Shown here one piece after another: positions 61,704-64,000 of a stretch of 64,000 nt of DNA; position 1 is the first letter of the stretch; every line of letters begins with the position of its first letter. The stretch covers positions 2,874,271 through 2,938,270 of the forward strand of contig NZ_CM001792.1 in NCBI RefSeq assembly GCF_000340475.1, in the 5' to 3' direction. The stretch is from Oceanobacillus kimchii X50. Lineage in GTDB: Bacteria; Bacillota; Bacilli; Bacillales; Amphibacillaceae. The notes below the pieces were generated by a model. That model was not told the DNA's origin, did not search any database, and saw only the letters and a program-made list of their open reading frames with translations. The position numbers and the translations under genes were made by a program.

Positions 61704-62428
61704 ACGCGTTTCACCTCAATGTCTCCAGAAAATATCGAAGTAATGATTTTTACTCTTGGGTACGTTACACTGTAAGACTCAGTCTCATAATGAATAGATT
61801 TATTCATTAACCTTTGATGATACTCCCCAAATATCGATGCTCTTCCAAAAACGGAACTATGATGGATACTGACTTCAACTTCATATGGAACATAAATTTC
61901 AATATTACCAATTAGGTGACGAATGGATATTACTGCTGTATCATTCGGAAGCACGGTATTACTTAAATCAATAATACGATCACCGAAAATGCCATGCATG
62001 TTAACATCTTTCCACTGATAAGCAGTTTCTTCTGTTCGATAATCATCAAAAAAACGTTCATCGAATAAAGGCTCTACATATGTCATGGTTTCACGCTCGT
62101 AATCCTTTTCCGGAAATTCTGGTGTTTCCTGACTAGGTTCTTGAGTTGATTTAATATAATTCAATATGAAAAAGACAATCGCCGCAACAATGAAGAAACG
62201 TATTGCCAATAAGTTGAAAAATGAAAAGGTGAAACTAATTAAAGAAATCGCAAATACAATTTTCCACCATAAACTGTGCAGCCTTTTCCAACTAAAATAC
62301 ACGAAGAATCCAGATATTAGTGCGGAAAACAAGGACCCACCGTGGAAGAATATAATTTCAAAAACAAAGAGAATAGCCCCGATGATCAATATCCAGTTAA
62401 AATATTTCGTGCTGAGTTGTTTGAACAT
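61700..62428 (-). CDS. liaF: LiaF, negative regulator of LiaS
   Basis: A 242-residue membrane protein with about four N-terminal membrane helices (residues 12-95) and a soluble C-terminal domain (about 125-242) containing IFGDRIIDLSNTVLPNDTAVISIRHLIGNIEIYVP and HHSSVFGRASIFGE, the pattern of the LiaF/YvqF C-terminal domain. It keeps LiaS off in the absence of stress. It is first in the liaF-liaS-liaR group, with GAGGAGA before the ATG, 138 nt after liaH. Confidence 0.9.
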   Translation of the reverse strand: MFKQLSTKYFNWILIIGAILFVFEIIFFHGGSLFSALISGFFVYFSWKRLHSLWWKIVFAISLISFTFSFFNLLAIRFFIVAAIVFFILNYIKSTQEPSQETPEFPEKDYERETMTYVEPLFDERFFDDYRTEETAYQWKDVNMHGIFGDRIIDLSNTVLPNDTAVISIRHLIGNIEIYVPYEVEVSIHHSSVFGRASIFGEYHQRLMNKSIHYETESYSVTYPRVKIITSIFSGDIEVKRV

Positions 62429-62503
62429 CTGCCATTCTCCTCTCTTTTTGTTTTGTTTAAATGCTTTTGTTCATTATAACTAATCTAATTTTAATATGTA
62501 ATA

Positions 62504-62534
62504 AATACAGGCGCAAAGTAAATACGCCTGTATT
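62504..62534 (-). terminator. hairpin between liaH and liaF
   Basis: AATACAGGCG pairs perfectly with CGCCTGTATT around an 11-nt loop. Read on the minus strand the T-run is weak, so it may be a partial terminator that lets some liaIH transcripts continue into liaFSR. Confidence 0.6.
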
Positions 62535-62566
62535 AGTATATCATGAAGATTTCCTATCTACCGAAT

Positions 62567-63208
62567 CTATTTTACTTCATTTTCTTTCTCTTCTAATTTC
62601 TTCTCAAGCGCTGCAATCTTATTATCGAACGTACTTTGATAGTAAGAGCTATTTACTCTATACTCTAGATTTTCAATATATTGTTCCATTTCTTCAAACT
62701 TGGAGTAAGGTTTTTCTGCTGAATCTGTAACCACACGGTTAATCTGATGATTCGCTTTTGCGATATTCTCACGCCCCATTAGTTCCATTCTGCGCAAATG
62801 CATATCTTTTAAGCGATGCTTCATTTCTTCGTATTTTTGCTCTAAATCTTCTAGTTGCTTCATCGCTTCTTCTCTCGATGCTTTCATGCGATCTGCGCGA
62901 CCTTGGTATTCTTCATATTCTTTTAAAGCAAATTCATGCATTTCTTCTTCCTGCGCACGATCGGCAACTCCCGCCTGTTTTAATCTTTTATCTGCAAGAT
63001 CTTGTGCTTTCATGTATTCGCGTGTGAATTCTTCCTTTAATTTATACTGACGGTCAATAAGCTTTCTTACTTTTTCCTTTTCTTGTTCACTTTGACGTAG
63101 ATAATGGTTTAATGCTGCAATTGGATTCTTTTGTTCCTTTTTATCCATCATGGTGTGAAGATCCGCGGAAACTGAGTCCTTTATTCGTGTAAAAATATTC
63201 GTTGCCAT
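62567..63208 (-). CDS. liaH: LiaH, PspA/IM30 family protein
   Basis: A 213-residue, almost wholly alpha-helical coiled-coil protein of the phage-shock/IM30 family. It starts MATNIFTRIKDSVSADLHTMMDKKEQKNPIAALNHYLRQSE, close to the PspA N-terminus, and continues with long heptad stretches to residue 150. Oligomers of such proteins coat and protect the cytoplasmic membrane. It follows liaI (26 nt) and has AAGGAGAG before the ATG. LiaR should induce it. Confidence 0.93.
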   Translation of the reverse strand: MATNIFTRIKDSVSADLHTMMDKKEQKNPIAALNHYLRQSEQEKEKVRKLIDRQYKLKEEFTREYMKAQDLADKRLKQAGVADRAQEEEMHEFALKEYEEYQGRADRMKASREEAMKQLEDLEQKYEEMKHRLKDMHLRRMELMGRENIAKANHQINRVVTDSAEKPYSKFEEMEQYIENLEYRVNSSYYQSTFDNKIAALEKKLEEKENEVK

Positions 63209-63234
63209 AAAAAATCTCTCCTTTTAATGTTATT

Positions 63235-63588
63235 TTATTTATTTAATTCTGCCCATTGTCGTTCAAAATTGGTAAATGGGTCATCATCTTCTTTTACTTC
63301 ATGAACGATATCACTGTCTGTTGAATTCCAATTTTTATATATAAGATAAAGCGCATAGGCAGCTGCTATTCCAATAACCGCATAAATGTTTGAAAAGGTA
63401 ATGCTTAGAACAATTAATCCAAGGATCACCCACCCAACTTTTGCAGCTGTGGAATCCGTTTGGATGAATTTTTTGAAGCATACATAAAGTAACCCTACAC
63501 TGATTGCTAGTAATACCATCGGACCGAGATTGACAAGCAAGATGAATAATGCAACCATTCCACCGAGAAATAACATAAATTTTTTCAT
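63235..63588 (-). CDS. liaI: LiaI-like membrane protein
   Basis: A 117-residue protein with about three to four membrane segments in residues 5-85 and an acidic cytoplasmic tail ending DDPFTNFERQWAELNK. It occupies the liaI position before liaH, and by size and layout is taken as LiaI, the membrane anchor for LiaH. The primary sequence is not close enough for me to be certain. Unlike B. subtilis there is no liaG between liaH and liaF. GGAGG lies before the ATG. Confidence 0.75.
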   Translation of the reverse strand: MKKFMLFLGGMVALFILLVNLGPMVLLAISVGLLYVCFKKFIQTDSTAAKVGWVILGLIVLSITFSNIYAVIGIAAAYALYLIYKNWNSTDSDIVHEVKEDDDPFTNFERQWAELNK

Positions 63589-63629
63589 TGCCGTTTTCCT
63601 CCTTTCATTATCGTATCTTTATCTTACCG

Positions 63630-63635
63630 ACTATA
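63630..63635 (-). promoter_or_regulatory. possible liaI -10 box
   Basis: TATAGT on the minus strand has only TCAAGC at the -35 position (17-nt spacing), in keeping with an activator-dependent promoter. The sequence 63700-63887 contains short broken open stretches but no supportable gene. Confidence 0.3.
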
Positions 63636-63887
63636 CCGTTCCCCGATAATGAGCTTGAGAAATATCTTTTACTAAGACTTAAGATGTATATGGGGCTAAA
63701 CTATCTACTTTTTATGCAATGTTAGAAAAAAATGACTTTGATCGATTGATGAAGCATTACATAAGATATTGAGTTATCGTGATGAATCAATTGTTTGTTC
63801 ATGACCATATAGAAGATCGTGTGTTAAAGTATTTAGAATAACTTACACACTTTAGTTGACAGCCCCAGTGATTAAGAATGGGTCTGG

Positions 63888-64000
63888 TCTATTCACTACT
63901 TTTTTGGATTTCCAAAGCGGTTTTGGTTTATAGATCACGTCTATTCACTACTTTTAGATTTCCATTGCTGTTTGGTTTATAGAGCGCTTCTATTCACTAC
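63888..64000. repeat. tandem array of ~50-nt units, continuing past the window
   Basis: Units start at 63888, 63940 and 63989, each with TCTATTCACTAC, then CTTTT..GGATTTCCAA or similar, and GGTTTATAGA. Unit lengths are 52 and 49 nt; the third is cut by the window end. The TCTATTCACTACTTTT start is identical to that of the array at 44862-45060. Confidence 0.7.

Noticed and set aside
63720..63850. Short frames MLEKNDFDRLMKHYIRY and MNQLFVHDHIEDRVLKYLE near the window end
   Set aside because: Under 20 codons each, without ribosome sites; could be relics but no family is recognisable.

Overview
This 64 kb window is AT-rich (roughly 35% GC by eye) and is chromosomal DNA of a low-GC Gram-positive bacterium, almost certainly a member of the Bacillaceae close to Oceanobacillus. 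Evidence: strong AGGAGG-type ribosome sites with many TTG and GTG starts, sigma-A promoters, a guanine riboswitch with PurR boxes, a preQ1-I riboswitch, CcpA cre sites, BlaI operators, AraR boxes, and genes matching Bacillus families (HxlR/HxlA/HxlB, LiaIHFSR, YwqHIJ-like LXG module). Oceanobacillus iheyensis is my best guess from gene content; this is inference, not a database result. No rRNA, tRNA, CRISPR array or intact insertion sequence was seen.

Layout. 0-5.7 kb: 5' part of an unusual catalase (minus strand), a small membrane protein, cutC, and a D-glycerate unit (cdaR-gntP-glxK). 5.7-8.5 kb: purine nucleoside salvage (pupG-nupG) behind a PurR-box promoter and a guanine riboswitch. 8.6-13.5 kb: a divergent pair, M20 amidohydrolase + DUF3100 + small membrane protein against AbgT transporter + OsmC, with PurR boxes between them. 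13.5-17.8 kb: an SDR protein and a complete inducible beta-lactamase locus (bla, blaR1, blaI) with three BlaI operators. 17.8-19.9 kb: an M20 amidohydrolase pseudogene and a lone nanE. 20.1-32.3 kb: a complete reductive pyrimidine catabolism cluster (PreT-PreA, dihydropyrimidinase, NCS1 permease, carbamoyl-beta-alanine amidohydrolase, beta-alanine aminotransferase, methylmalonate-semialdehyde dehydrogenase, PucR regulator). 33-40 kb: L-arabinose genes araB-araD-araA-araE with divergent araR. 40-44.7 kb: a sarcosine-oxidase-like enzyme, queD-queE under a preQ1 riboswitch, and hxlR/hxlA-hxlB for formaldehyde fixation. 45-47 kb: a DeoR regulator with a HAD phosphatase. 47-50.8 kb: a type VII secretion LXG toxin module. 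51.2-58.8 kb: an IclR-regulated hexuronate operon (kduI, kduD, two dehydrogenases, DctPQM TRAP transporter). 59-64 kb: an SDR gene with an apparent AUU start and the liaIH-liaFSR cell-envelope stress module.

Most of the window is accessory catabolic DNA: each block pairs a transporter with the enzymes for one substrate and a local regulator. The most interesting regions are the LXG module, whose toxin ends in a glycine-zipper hydrophobic segment next to a multi-pass putative immunity protein and an unassigned soluble protein; the PurR-box link to an amidohydrolase/DUF3100/AbgT locus; and several families of short dispersed repeats, including 50-nt tandem units found at both 44.9 and 63.9 kb.
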